From NCBI RefSeq assembly GCF_026341855.1, contig NZ_JAPENW010000003.1, positions 1 through 40,984 of the forward strand: DNA of 40,984 nt, given 5' to 3'. The notes under the pieces were generated by a model that worked only from the letters and a program-made list of their open reading frames with translations, searched no databases and was not told the origin of the DNA. Of the stretch, positions 1 through 8,492 are shown piece by piece (positions within the stretch are counted from its first letter, which is position 1; each line of letters opens with the position of its first letter). The translations under genes and the position numbers were made by a program. The DNA is from Streptomyces sp. NBC_00568 (lineage in GTDB: Bacteria; Actinomycetota; Actinomycetes; Streptomycetales; Streptomycetaceae).

Positions 1-1
1 C

Positions 2-212
2 GACCCCGAGGCCGCGCACTGGCGTCGCGGCGTCGAGGCCGCAACGCGGTGGCCGCGCGAGACCGCAGCGTCGAGCCGCGGATACCTTACGTCTTCGTAG
101 TCCGGAGGAGTGGGACAGCGCGGTGGGCGGGTTTCCGCTGGAGCGCCGGCTGGCAGACGTACGGCGCTACTACGCACGTTGGAGGCCAAGCGCGTCGTCG
201 AACTTGAGGGCC
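2..212 (+). pseudogene. remnant of a helicase-associated (HA) domain protein, C-terminal repeats
   Basis: Three reading frames, read in succession, give one recognisable HA-repeat pattern. The frame starting at base 2 reads AHWRRGVEAATRW. A second frame near 99-180 reads PEEWDSAVGGFPLERRLADV. The frame near 178-212 reads LEAKRVVELEG. This matches the W...GG.PLG.W....R..Y..G.L...RV..LE layout of repeats found at the C-terminus of large actinobacterial helicase-like proteins. At least two frameshifts separate the pieces and no start is present, so the gene is broken and is also cut by the window edge. The relation to the family is from memory; a profile search with the HA domain would settle it. 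The following 300 bases hold no convincing coding sequence. Confidence 0.5.
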
Positions 213-541
213 GGGCTACCCCGCCTGCGCGGTTTCCCCGACCGGGCGCAGCGTGCTCTCCCGCAGCTGGTCGCGGAGCCACATCGCCGGTGAGGGACTG
301 GGGCGGCACGGCATCCGCGGACCCGCGATCCTCAAGGGCTTCGAGCACGGCAACAGTGCAACTGTCCGTTGAACGGCATCAGGGTGCCCGGGGTGCGGCC
401 ACCAGCTAGCTCGCGCCGGAGCAGATACCGGACGGTGCAGGGGCTCGTTGGCCGTGTGTATCGACACCAGACAGGAAACCAAGTGGGAGCGATACGGGTG
501 CCGCCGTTCCTGGGGCGGACCGTGAGCGGGAGGCGGGCGCG

Positions 542-994
542 GTGCCGGTGTTGCGGGTGGTGCCGCTGGCGGGTGAGACGACGTGGTCGTTTCTGCACCG
601 TGTCGCGGATGCCTACGGGCTGCAGGTCAGCAACCTGAGAGCGTGGTGGCGGTGGGAGAACCCGGTGCCGCAGGGCTGCGGCGTGCGCCCGGACGGTGAA
701 GTGCTGCTCGATGCGGCCGCACAGACGCAGGTGGCCGCGTGGTGCCGGATCCCGGCGGGGCATCTGGCGCGGGCGCTGCCCTCGTGGGCAACCGGACCCG
801 AAACGGTAGCTGGCCGGGACGCGGTCGGAGGCGGGGATGGGCGGGGGTGGGCGCGATGGCGGATGGGGGCGCTGGAGTGGGGTCCGGTGGCCTTCGCCTG
901 CCGGCTCTGCGCCGCCCGGCGCGGGACCAATGGCAGGCCGGTGTGGGCGTACCGGCAGCCGTGGCGACGCCGGTGTGGGCGCCACGGCCGGTGA
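542..994 (+). pseudogene. TniQ-like target-selector protein, N-terminal fragment ended by a nonsense codon
   Basis: The first residues, VLRVVPLAGETTWSFLHRVA, match the TniQ N-terminus (P-L-x-GE...S-x-L-x-R-x-A). A zinc-finger-like stretch follows near residues 121-150 (CRLCAARRG, a tryptophan-rich linker, RCGRHGR). TniQ proteins link target recognition to the TnsB/TnsC transposition machinery. The TGA at 992-994 sits where TniQ proteins usually have tryptophan after RHGR. The same frame stays open and TniQ-like after it (HPLEFADVSLLGGELARAQ, to about 1130). A further frameshift near 1130-1150 then moves coding into the frame of the next ORF. The original gene probably ran from 542 to 2888 as one protein. 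It lies upstream of the tnsA/B/C-like genes on the same strand. Confidence 0.6.
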
Positions 995-1049
995 CTGTCC
1001 GCAGTCAGTGACGGACATCCGCTGGAGTTCGCCGATGTGAGCTTGCTGG

Positions 1050-2888
1050 GTGGCGAGTTGGCGCGGGCGCAGCGTCGGTGGGGGCGGGTGGAGACGGCTG
1101 CGCGGGCGGCGGATGCGGCGCCGGGTGAGGTGTTCGCGGCTGGCGCGGTCGGTGGTGTGCCAGTGGTGGGAGTCGCAGGAGTTCTGGGCGCGGGAGGTCG
1201 TGTGGGGGCCGCGGCTGGACCGCGTCGTCGAGGCGACGCGTGGGCGGTGCGGGGGTGTGGCGGGATGGGGTGATGCGCAGTGGCGTCTGCTGGCCAGGGA
1301 CGTGGTGGTGTTCCCGGAGGTCGTGGCCGTGGCGGCAGCTCTGGTCGATGCGCGGCTGGTAGGGCAGGTGGGCCGGCAGATGAAGGGTCTACTGCGGGAT
1401 CGGGCCGGGGTGGAGCCGTTCGCGAAGGTGCTGGGCGAGCGGCTGGACCGGCCCTGGCTGGCCACGGTGGAGACGGCCGGTGCTCCGGGGCCGTTGGCAC
1501 GGTGGGTGGCCGTGACGGCCCGCGAGCAGCGAAAGCCCGACGGGGCGCCGGCACTGCGCGGGTTCAAGGGGAAGTGGTCGGTGCGTGCCCCTCATCAGCC
1601 GGTGGAAGTGGGAGCAGGTCTGCTTGAGCTGGCCGCCGGGTCCTCCCCGGCCGATGACGGCGGGCCGGGTGAGGCTGCGGCGGAAGAACGCTCGAACAGG
1701 CAGCCGTCTGGCGGGCCTGGCTGGGCGTTGCGGCAGCGGGAGGCGGAGCTGTTCGCCGACGGGGTGGAGCGGGCGCGGCGTCATGTGGAGCGGTTCGGGC
1801 ATCTGGCTTTGGCGCACACCGAGAAGGGGATGGTGGACGGGTTCGATCTGGGACGGTGGCTGGCCCGCCGGCGTGCCGAGGCCGTTTCCCTGACCGCCGA
1901 CCAGACGGCGCAGCTTGCGCAGTTGGATCCGTGGTGGAATCCGCCGTGGCCGGTGGGCTGGCAGCGCTTTTGGCACCGAGTCCGGCGGTATGCGGGCGAG
2001 CACGGGCCGGTACACGGCGGGGACAACCTGGACGGGCTGCCGCAAGGCTTGCAGACCTGGCTGCGCCGCCAGATCCTGCAGTACGAAAAACTGCATCCCG
2101 GCCAGCAAGGCCTGCTGGCCGAACTCGGCCTCACCGCACGGGAGGTCGAGCGGTTCCGGACCTGGCCCGCAAGGCGCCGTCACCCCGGCGAAGCCCTCGC
2201 CGCGGCCCAGACCTATGCGGCGCGATTCGGGCATCTCGCGGTGACCGGGGCCACCGTCATCGACGGAATCGCACTGGACGCCTGGCTCAGCAGCGCACGC
2301 CGACGCCAGCGCACCACCGGCCGGCCCACCCGGCTCGGAACCCGCTTGAGTGCACTCGATCCTTGGTGGAACCCGCCGTGGGCGCTGTCCTGGCAGCGGA
2401 TGTGGTGGGCCGTCCACCACCACCTCAACGGCCTCCCGGACGGGTCGCAGTGGTGGCCCGACGCACCCGGCAGGGAAGGCGCTGTGGCGTGGCTGCGCGA
2501 GCAGCACGCCCGCGCCTCGCTGCTGCCCGGCCAGCAGCAGCTCGTCGCCGACCTGACGCCCGTAGCCGGTGACGGGCCGGTGTGGCGGCCGCGGATCAGC
2601 GACCAGGCCTGGCACACCCTCGCAGACCTGCTGCCCTCCCGGCCGGCCGGCGATCGCCGGTACCGCAGTGAACGGGAGATCCTCGAAGCCATCATCCACA
2701 TCGCCCGCACCGGACGGACGTGGCCCCACATCCCCGAAGAGCTCGGGAGTTTCGCGACCTGCCGGATCACGTTCAAACGCTGGCGCGCCGACGGCACCCT
2801 CACCCGAATCTGCGAAGCGAGCCTGCCCGAAACCGACGCCCCCTGGCAGCAGCAGCTCACCGCCTACATCGACCGGCCGGGACCATGA
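1050..2888 (+). CDS. TniQ C-terminal part fused to helicase-associated repeats and a DUF4096 transposase-like domain
   Basis: This frame is open for 612 residues, but the first ~30 are probably not native. Homology appears to begin near 1145 (SVVCQWWESQEFWARE) as the continuation of the TniQ gene upstream. Near residues 230-300 and 385-455 there are two HA-type repeats, each with the motif LDPWWNPPWxxxWQR preceded by a GHLA...DG...W core; HA domains are small helical, probably nucleic-acid-binding modules. The last ~85 residues (ISDQAWHTLADLLP ... GRTWPHIPEELG ... ITFKRWRADGTL) resemble DUF4096, the N-terminal helix-turn-helix region of IS5/IS402-type transposases. A target-selector role for the Tn7-like element is inferred from the TniQ portion and the neighbours. 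As it stands the gene lacks its TniQ start and is probably non-functional. Confidence 0.6.
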   Translation: MASWRGRSVGGGGWRRLRGRRMRRRVRCSRLARSVVCQWWESQEFWAREVVWGPRLDRVVEATRGRCGGVAGWGDAQWRLLARDVVVFPEVVAVAAALVDARLVGQVGRQMKGLLRDRAGVEPFAKVLGERLDRPWLATVETAGAPGPLARWVAVTAREQRKPDGAPALRGFKGKWSVRAPHQPVEVGAGLLELAAGSSPADDGGPGEAAAEERSNRQPSGGPGWALRQREAELFADGVERARRHVERFGHLALAHTEKGMVDGFDLGRWLARRRAEAVSLTADQTAQLAQLDPWWNPPWPVGWQRFWHRVRRYAGEHGPVHGGDNLDGLPQGLQTWLRRQILQYEKLHPGQQGLLAELGLTAREVERFRTWPARRRHPGEALAAAQTYAARFGHLAVTGATVIDGIALDAWLSSARRRQRTTGRPTRLGTRLSALDPWWNPPWALSWQRMWWAVHHHLNGLPDGSQWWPDAPGREGAVAWLREQHARASLLPGQQQLVADLTPVAGDGPVWRPRISDQAWHTLADLLPSRPAGDRRYRSEREILEAIIHIARTGRTWPHIPEELGSFATCRITFKRWRADGTLTRICEASLPETDAPWQQQLTAYIDRPGP

Positions 2889-2893
2889 AAACG

Positions 2894-2909
2894 CCCGGCC
2901 CCGGGCCGG
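2894..2909. terminator. GC-rich hairpin just after the TniQ/HA gene
   Basis: CCGGCC (2895-2900) pairs with GGCCGG (2904-2909) around a three-base loop, seven bases after the stop at 2888. No U-tract follows, which is common for actinomycete terminators, so the terminator function is inferred from position only. Confidence 0.35.
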
Positions 2910-3067
2910 AGCTTGTCCGGTGAGGGAGCCGGACACCGGCCGGGCGGCGGCAGGGACAGCCCGCGACGTGCGGGCGGGTGAGGTTCCCGGCGATCGGGCG
3001 TGCCGGCCTCGCAGGGCGTGCCACATTGCTCTGGTCGGAGGGCGGGCGAGGGGTGTCGGGGAGAGCT

Positions 3068-3220
3068 GTGGAAGCAGGGGCGTTGCGGACCGTGCCGCTG
3101 GCCGGGGAGCTGACCTCTGACAGCGGGGATTGCCGTGGAGGAGGTCGCCCGGTGGACGGGGATGCCCGCTGACGCCGTGATGGACATGCTGGCCAACAAC
3201 CAGGAGGACGGTGGCGGCTG
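3068..3220 (+). pseudogene. second TniQ-like N-terminal remnant
   Basis: From GTG 3068 the frame reads VEAGALRTVPLAGEL, the same R-x-V-P-L-A-G-E box that opens the TniQ-like gene at 542. It then loses similarity and stops at 3172. An overlapping frame (VEEVARWTGMPADAVMDML, about 3130-3200) is helical and ends at the TGA near 3220, directly before the tnsA-like gene. This may be a short relic of a second TniQ paralogue joined across a deletion. The evidence is a short motif only. Confidence 0.3.
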
Positions 3221-3387
3221 ACGTCCGGCCGGTCGCATCACGCGGCTGGTGCTGGGCCGCCTGTCAACCGTGTAGCTCACGCGTTCCCCGTTGGGATCCA
3301 AAATCCGGGAAATGCCCCTGCCAGCGGACGGATGCGGCTTGGGTGAAACAGGTGAACGAGGCGGGGACGACCGGGCCCGGGGGCCGG

Positions 3388-4320
3388 GTGAAGCGAGCGA
3401 GGACAGACGGGGTGACAGGGTTCGAGGCCTGCTTCCTCGACCCTGTGGGGCAGAGCGTGCAGCAGCGGTGGGCCGATGCGGTGCTGACGGTGGCCTTCGA
3501 GGACCTGCCGCCCGTCTCCGCGTTCCCGTCGGTGCCGGGACGGCGGTGGGGGCCCGGCCTGTGGTGGTCTGCCACGACCGGCCGCCACGTGGCCGCCGGC
3601 TCCAACGCGATGCGCACCCAGCTGATGCTCCTGGACCGCGACCCGGAGGTGGTCGCACTGGCTGGGTGCCCGGTGCGGCTGCTGTGGCACACGCCCCGCG
3701 GGCAGGCCCGCTCCTGGACCCCGCAGCTCTTCGCCCGCTACCGCGATGGCACCGCACTGCTGGCCGACTGCCCCAGCCATGTCGACGCCATCGGCGAACG
3801 CGCCCTGAAAGCCGGCGAAGCGATGGAAGCGGCGTGTACGGACGTCGGCTGGACCTACCGGCGCCTTCAACCACCAGACGAGGTCTTCACCGCCAACCTG
3901 AAATGGCTGGCCGGCTACCGCCACCCCCGCAACGCCGGCCAGCCCGGTCAGAGGGCCGCTGTGCTCGAGGCATTTTGCCGGCCGCGGCCGCTGATGGAGG
4001 GCACCGAAGCGGTTGGTGACCCGATCAAAGTCCTGCCCACTGTTTTCCATGCTCTGTGGCACGGACAGCTGACGACATCACTGGAGAGGCCGCTGCACGA
4101 GCGGGCCGTCGTCACCACCAGGCGGCTGGGTGGGAGCACTGACACCAACCCACCGGCTACGGCAGGACACCTGCCCCCGGGCAGGAGCGAGGGCGGGGGT
4201 GAGGCGAGTCGGGACAGCGGTGCGGCCACCTTGGCCGCGGCCACACGCCCGGGGCCGGCGCCGGACACTGCCCGGGGCGTGCCCCAGGTCAGGGCGTTGG
4301 GCTGTGGAGAGGTCTCGTGA
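3388..4320 (+). CDS. tnsA: TnsA-like subunit of a heteromeric Tn7-like transposase
   Basis: In Tn7, TnsA is the endonuclease that cuts the 5' strands at the transposon ends alongside TnsB. This ORF shows the actinobacterial TnsA-like layout: GFEACFLDP at the start, GLWWSATTGRHV, MLLDRDPEVV, LWHTPRGQARSWTPQLFARY, GTALLADC, then WLAGYRHPRNAG and VFHALWHGQL. The frame is open from GTG 3211; GTG 3388 or GTG 3412 fits the family better, and no start has a strong ribosome site. The acidic residues expected from the PD-(D/E)XK fold are not visible: family members I recall have E near 'ESxLER' and D in 'APDYF', but here the sequence reads GSNAMRT and TPQLF. Catalysis is therefore doubtful. Its stop overlaps the GTG of the tnsB-like gene by four bases (GTGA), indicating an operon. 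The last ~60 residues look unconserved. Confidence 0.7.
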   Translation: MKRARTDGVTGFEACFLDPVGQSVQQRWADAVLTVAFEDLPPVSAFPSVPGRRWGPGLWWSATTGRHVAAGSNAMRTQLMLLDRDPEVVALAGCPVRLLWHTPRGQARSWTPQLFARYRDGTALLADCPSHVDAIGERALKAGEAMEAACTDVGWTYRRLQPPDEVFTANLKWLAGYRHPRNAGQPGQRAAVLEAFCRPRPLMEGTEAVGDPIKVLPTVFHALWHGQLTTSLERPLHERAVVTTRRLGGSTDTNPPATAGHLPPGRSEGGGEASRDSGAATLAAATRPGPAPDTARGVPQVRALGCGEVS

Positions 4321-6436
4321 AGGGCGAGCGGCCGGTGGTGGCCCTCGGAGCCCACGTCCGCTTCCGCGGCAACCAGTGGCACGTCGTCGCCCTGGCGGAA
4401 GGGCGCCTCCACGCCTCCACCTCGTGAGCGAGGACGGTAGCGAACAGGCAGTGCTCGCCAGTCATCTCTTCGCCGACTCCGACTTCGCGGTCATCGGCGC
4501 CGCCCCACCCCAGGCGGTCCCGCGGTGGGGCCTGTTCGAGACCGCACCAGCCGCGGCACGCGAGAAGGCCTTGGCCTGGCAGCGGCACGTGAGGGAAGTC
4601 GAATGCGGACTGCCCGACGGGCCCGCGAGCAGCAAACCCGTGCGGCCCCCGTACGACCCGGCACGGTTCACCCTCGCCGAGCGGGAACAGGCCAAAGCCA
4701 AAGAGCTGACCGCGGCCGGCTTCGGCCGCGTCTCACGCCACCACGGTGCAGCGGATGCGGCTCGCCTACCGCAAGCAGGGTCTGTGGGGGCTGGTCGACC
4801 ACCGGTCCACGCGCAGCCCAAGCGCCACGGGGCGGCAGGACGAGAGAGTGGTCGCCGCGGTGAAGGAGGCACTGCACCAGCGGCGCGGCCGGTCCAAAGG
4901 CACCATCAGCGCCCTGTTCCACCTCATTCACCACATTCTTGAGGACATGCACGGAAAGGGCGTCGTGCCGGTGCCCTCCCCGGCCACGCTGTACCGGCTT
5001 ATCGACCAGCTCGCCGGGCCCGCCGACCATCCTGCCCGGCGGGTACGGACCGGGCCCATCACCGAGGACGGACGCGGCCTGACTCCGGCTGTCGCGTTTG
5101 GCCCGGTGAGCAGGTCCAGATCGACACCACCCGACTCGACGTCCTCGCCCGCTACGAGGATGGCACCCTCGCCCGGCCCGAACTCACCATCGCCGTCGAC
5201 GTCGCCACCCGCGCCATCCTCGCCGCCGTCCTGTGCCCCGGCGCCACGCAGGCCGTGGATGCGGCCCTGCTGCTCGCGGAGATGGCCGTTCCTCATCCGG
5301 TCCGGCCCGCCTGGCCGAACGTTCTGCGCTTCGCCCACAGCCGGCTCCTGCCGAGCGAGCGGCTCCTCGCTCTGGACCAGCGTCTTGAGAGCGCGGCCGC
5401 CCGCCCGGTCGTCATCCCCGAGACGATCGTCGTCGACCGCGGCAAAATCTTCTGCTCCAAAACGTTCAACGCCGCCTGCGAAAGCCTCGGGATCAGCGTG
5501 CAGCCGGCCCCGCCGCACGCGCCCACCGCCAAAGGAATCGTCGAGCGGACCTTCGGCTCCATCAACACCCTTTTCTGCCAGCACCTGCCCGGCTACACCG
5601 GATCCGACGTCACCCGCCGCGGCCGCACCGTCGAACGCGAGGCCTGCTTCACCCTGACCGAGCTGCAGGACCTCCTCGACGAATGGCTCGTCCACTACCA
5701 CCACCGCCCCCACGACGGACTGCGCCACCCCGTCCTGCCCAGGACCGCGCTGCCCCCCCACCAGATGTGGGGAGCGCTGGTGTCGGTCGCCGGGTATGTC
5801 CCCGTGCCCCTGACCCGCGACGACTACCTCGAACTCCTGCCCGTGCGCTGGCAGGCCATCACCGAACACGGCATCCGCATCAACCACCGCACCTACGACC
5901 ACGACGTCCTCGCCCCCTACCGCGGACAGCCCTCCCCCCACGCCGGGCGGGGCGGGAAATGGGAGATCCACACCCATCCCCACGACATCCGCCAGATCTG
6001 GCTGCGCCTGCCCGACCACACGTTCGCCGAGATCCCCTGGATCCACCGCGACCACCTCCACCGCCCGTTCAACGAGCAGACCTTCCACCACGTCCGCAGC
6101 CACCTCACCCCGCACGGCGACCCCGACCAACATCAGGCCGACCTCGCCGACGCCCTCGACCAGCTCATGCGCCGCGCCCGCACCGGCCACGCCATACCAG
6201 CCGAAACCCGCCTGATCACCCGCATCCCGAACGCCCGGACCCCCCTGCCCCCACCGCGCCCGGACACCGGCAGCCTCGACCACACCGACGTGGACCCGGA
6301 CCCGGACCCGGGCGCGGACTGCGGCCCGGGCGCGGACGCGGAAGAGGGAGAAGAGCACGGTGCCGGCGGCGCCGCCGGCATGCCCTATACCGGACTCGGT
6401 CTCTACGACGCCGAAGCGGAGGCCCTGAAATGGTGA
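4317..6436 (+). pseudogene. tnsB: TnsB-like (Mu/DDE family) transposase, broken by three frameshifts
   Basis: This is the integrase subunit of the Tn7-like element, which would join transposon ends to target DNA. Reading 4317-4412, 4421-4737, 4740-5098 and 5100-6436 in successive frames gives one continuous ~700-residue protein. The lesions are a tandem duplication of GCCTCCAC (4405-4412 and 4413-4420), an extra C near 4738-4740, and a missing base near 5097-5102. The DDE core lies in the last frame: D in QVQIDTTRLDV (~5118), D in IVVDRGKIF (~5435) and E in KGIVERTFGS (~5545). The C-terminus keeps the family ending GLYDAEAEALKW, and its stop overlaps the TnsC start. The protein cannot be made intact without correction. 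The three lesions are inferred by restoring the expected family sequence. Confidence 0.75.
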
Positions 6437-7758
6437 ACACCCACAGACCGCCCGCAACCAGCAGCCTCAACGCCGACCGCGTCAGCACAGGACCCCGCAC
6501 CGGATCGGCCGAGCTGCCCAGGCTGCAGGAACCGTACGGCGAGGGCACGGCAGCGGGGTGGCCGGTGACCACCTGGCAGGGCTGGCAGCACTTCGCCACC
6601 ACCCCCCTGCCCCAACCGCCCCGGCCCGGCGAGGCACCCCGCAGCCGCGAGACGCGGCTCGCCTACCACTCCGCGTTCGTCACCGTGAGAACACCGGCCA
6701 TCGACACCCTCGCCCACCAGGTCCGCACCCTGATGATCCTCGGCCGCCACCAGCAGATCACCGCACGCCCCTCACTGATCGTCACCGGCCCCCCAGCAGC
6801 CGGGAAAACCACCGCCCTGCTGCACGTCGGACGCACCTGCCACCTCGCCCACACCCTGCGCACCCCACCACCACCCGGCACCGCCCACACCGCCGTGCCC
6901 GTGGCCTACGTCCTCGTCCCGCCCGGCGCCACCGCGAAAACCCTCGTCACCGAATTCGCCCGCTACCTCGGCATCCCCATCCACACCCGCATGACCCAGG
7001 CCCAGATCACCGACGCCGTCTGCCACACCTACAACAGCGCCCAAATCCAACTCGTCCTCATCGACGAAATCCACCGCCTCAACCCCCGCACCACCACCGG
7101 AGCCCAAGCAGCCGACCTCCTCAAAGACCTCACCGAACGCATCCGCGCCACCTTCGTCTACGCCGGCATCGACGTCACCACCACACCCCTGTTCACCGGC
7201 GTGCGCGGCGCCCAACTCGCCGCCCGCGCCACCCTCATCAGCTGCGGACCCCTCCCCGCCCGCACGGGCACCCGCCGCCCCTTCACCGACACCCTCACCG
7301 ACCTCGAAAACGCCCTCGACCTCACCCACCACACCCCCGGCACCCTCCCCCGCCACACCACCTACCTCCACCAGCGCACCGCCGGCCGCATCGGCTCCCT
7401 CACCCGCCTCATCCGCCAAGCAGCCATCACCGCCATCCACAACGGCACCGAAAAAAATCACCAAAACCACACTGGACGCCGTCCAACTCGACCACCTCGC
7501 CGAAACCCACCACCACCCCCACACCACCCGCTGAAACAACCCACCCCGCACCAGCCACAACACCCCGGAAAACAAAAAAGAGGGGCCCCCGCGCGCACGC
7601 GAAACCCCCAGACAGCCGGACCTCACACCACCCGGTACCGCCCCACCAGACGAAGCCTTGCAGGCCGCCCACAGCACGCCCAGGCCAACACCCCAACCAC
7701 CAAGGCAACACCGCTCCCCGGCACCACCGCTACACGCGACAGCCCCCAGATCCACTGA
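6430..7758 (+). CDS. tnsC: TnsC/TniB-like AAA+ ATPase, C-terminus frameshifted at an A7 tract
   Basis: TnsC-type ATPases bridge target selectors (TniQ) and the TnsA/B transposase. Walker A is GPPAAGKTT (~residues 119-127) and Walker B LVLIDEIHRL (~205-214), followed by the sensor region FVYAGIDVTTTPLF. The ATG at 6430 overlaps the tnsB stop (6434-6436), implying translational coupling. At 7451-7457 a run of seven A residues shifts the frame. With six A residues the protein would read EKITKTTLDAVQLDHLAE and stop at 7532-7534, which looks like the natural end. As written it runs 75 residues further into proline/threonine-rich junk to 7758. All ATPase motifs precede the shift, so activity may be retained. 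Sequencing error, slippage or decay are all possible. Confidence 0.7.
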   Translation: MVNTHRPPATSSLNADRVSTGPRTGSAELPRLQEPYGEGTAAGWPVTTWQGWQHFATTPLPQPPRPGEAPRSRETRLAYHSAFVTVRTPAIDTLAHQVRTLMILGRHQQITARPSLIVTGPPAAGKTTALLHVGRTCHLAHTLRTPPPPGTAHTAVPVAYVLVPPGATAKTLVTEFARYLGIPIHTRMTQAQITDAVCHTYNSAQIQLVLIDEIHRLNPRTTTGAQAADLLKDLTERIRATFVYAGIDVTTTPLFTGVRGAQLAARATLISCGPLPARTGTRRPFTDTLTDLENALDLTHHTPGTLPRHTTYLHQRTAGRIGSLTRLIRQAAITAIHNGTEKNHQNHTGRRPTRPPRRNPPPPPHHPLKQPTPHQPQHPGKQKRGAPARTRNPQTAGPHTTRYRPTRRSLAGRPQHAQANTPTTKATPLPGTTATRDSPQIH

Positions 7759-7790
7759 GAAACCACACAATCCGCTGAGAAAACACCCCA
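7751..7790. repeat. two tandem 20-bp repeats, possible transposase-binding sites
   Basis: TCCACTGAGAAACCACACAA (7751-7770) is followed directly by TCCGCTGAGAAAACACCCCA (7771-7790); the first twelve bases differ at one position. They lie about 220 bp after the restored tnsC stop. Tn7-like transposon ends carry short repeated TnsB sites, so this could be the right end of the element. I could not find a matching inverted copy on the left side. Confidence 0.35.
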
Positions 7791-8040
7791 CACGACTGCA
7801 GCAGAATCACCTCAAAATCCACAAAAACCCAGCCGGCCGACCAGCTAAAACACCACTCACCAGCCCAAACACACGCCAGCCCTTTACAACCGGACACACG
7901 CCCCGACCAGACCGCCGCACCCCCGGCCAGGCCCCAAAGCCCCAGCTCAACCAGCCCGGACCCTCCCCCACCCACCCCCGGCCTGACTCTCAACGAACAA
8001 ACAACACACCAGGTCAGAAGCATCCGCACGCCAAACACTC
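7791..8040. other. C/A-rich intergenic stretch without a recognisable gene
   Basis: The sequence is strongly C- and A-biased on the plus strand, with short open frames rich in Pro, Thr and His that resemble no family. The junction between the Tn7-like region and the SUFU fragment falls here. No clear terminal inverted repeat was found. Confidence 0.4.
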
Positions 8041-8316
8041 CTCCCTGGAACAGACCTCGAGCACAGCCTGCCCATCGGGGAGCCGTGGCTGCCCGGGTCC
8101 CACTGCGATCACCTGCTGGTCAGCCTTCCCTACCTCCACGGACCTGACCTCGAGCAGTGCCCACTGCCGGACGGTGATGCCCGCATCCTCTGGGTTCTGC
8201 CGGTCACCGCAGCCGAGATGGCATACCGCCGCGAGCACGGCCACGAAGCCCTTGAACAGCTCTTCGGCGAGCACGCGATCGTCCCGACCGACCCAAGGCG
8301 TCCATCCGTCGTCTGA
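8041..8316 (+). pseudogene. suppressor-of-fused (SUFU) domain protein, C-terminal fragment
   Basis: The frame from 8041 to the TGA at 8314-8316 encodes about 91 residues with a SUFU-family C-terminal pattern: CDHLLVSLPYLHGPDLEQC, ILWVLPVTAAEMAYRREHG, ALEQLF and a final DPRRPSVV. Bacterial SUFU-like proteins are often tied to toxin-immunity or signalling contexts and are about twice this length. No start codon precedes the conserved part, and the upstream sequence is the low-complexity tail of the transposon region. The gene was therefore probably truncated at its 5' end by rearrangement. Confidence 0.5.
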
Positions 8317-8492
8317 CCTAGCGAGCTTCTGGGACGCAAACGGCAGCCACGGAGTCCTCCAGTGCCGTCAAAACTCGTCGACATGTCGAGGCACAGTGAT
8401 CACCGACTGCCGCCCAAAGCCATCAATAGTCGCTGTCCGTTTTCATCAGCGAAGCCAGCGGGCTGATCGCGTTAGGCGCGGCCGGGGTCGGT

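Noticed and set aside
1389..3026. 545-residue minus-strand open frame opposite the TniQ/HA gene
   Set aside because: Pro/Arg/Gly-rich antisense frame with no family resemblance; the plus strand carries the clear HA repeats.
3262..3320. TGTCAACC... considered as a Tn7-like left end
   Set aside because: It begins with TGT, but I found no matching inverted end to the right and it lies inside the open frame leading to tnsA.
4928..6457. 509-residue minus-strand frame opposite tnsB
   Set aside because: Val/Gly-rich shadow of a GC-rich gene; the plus strand has the DDE transposase core.
6600..8040. Repetitive-looking CCACC/CACCAC-rich stretch considered as a CRISPR or satellite array
   Set aside because: No regular repeat-spacer unit; the bias comes from codon choice in tnsC and a C/A-rich intergenic region. 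Only the two 20-bp units at 7751-7790 are regular.
8395..8415. Palindromic TCGACATGTCGA nearby, considered as an operator or recombination site
   Set aside because: A 12-base palindrome is expected by chance in a GC-rich 41-kb window and has no second copy or placement supporting a role.
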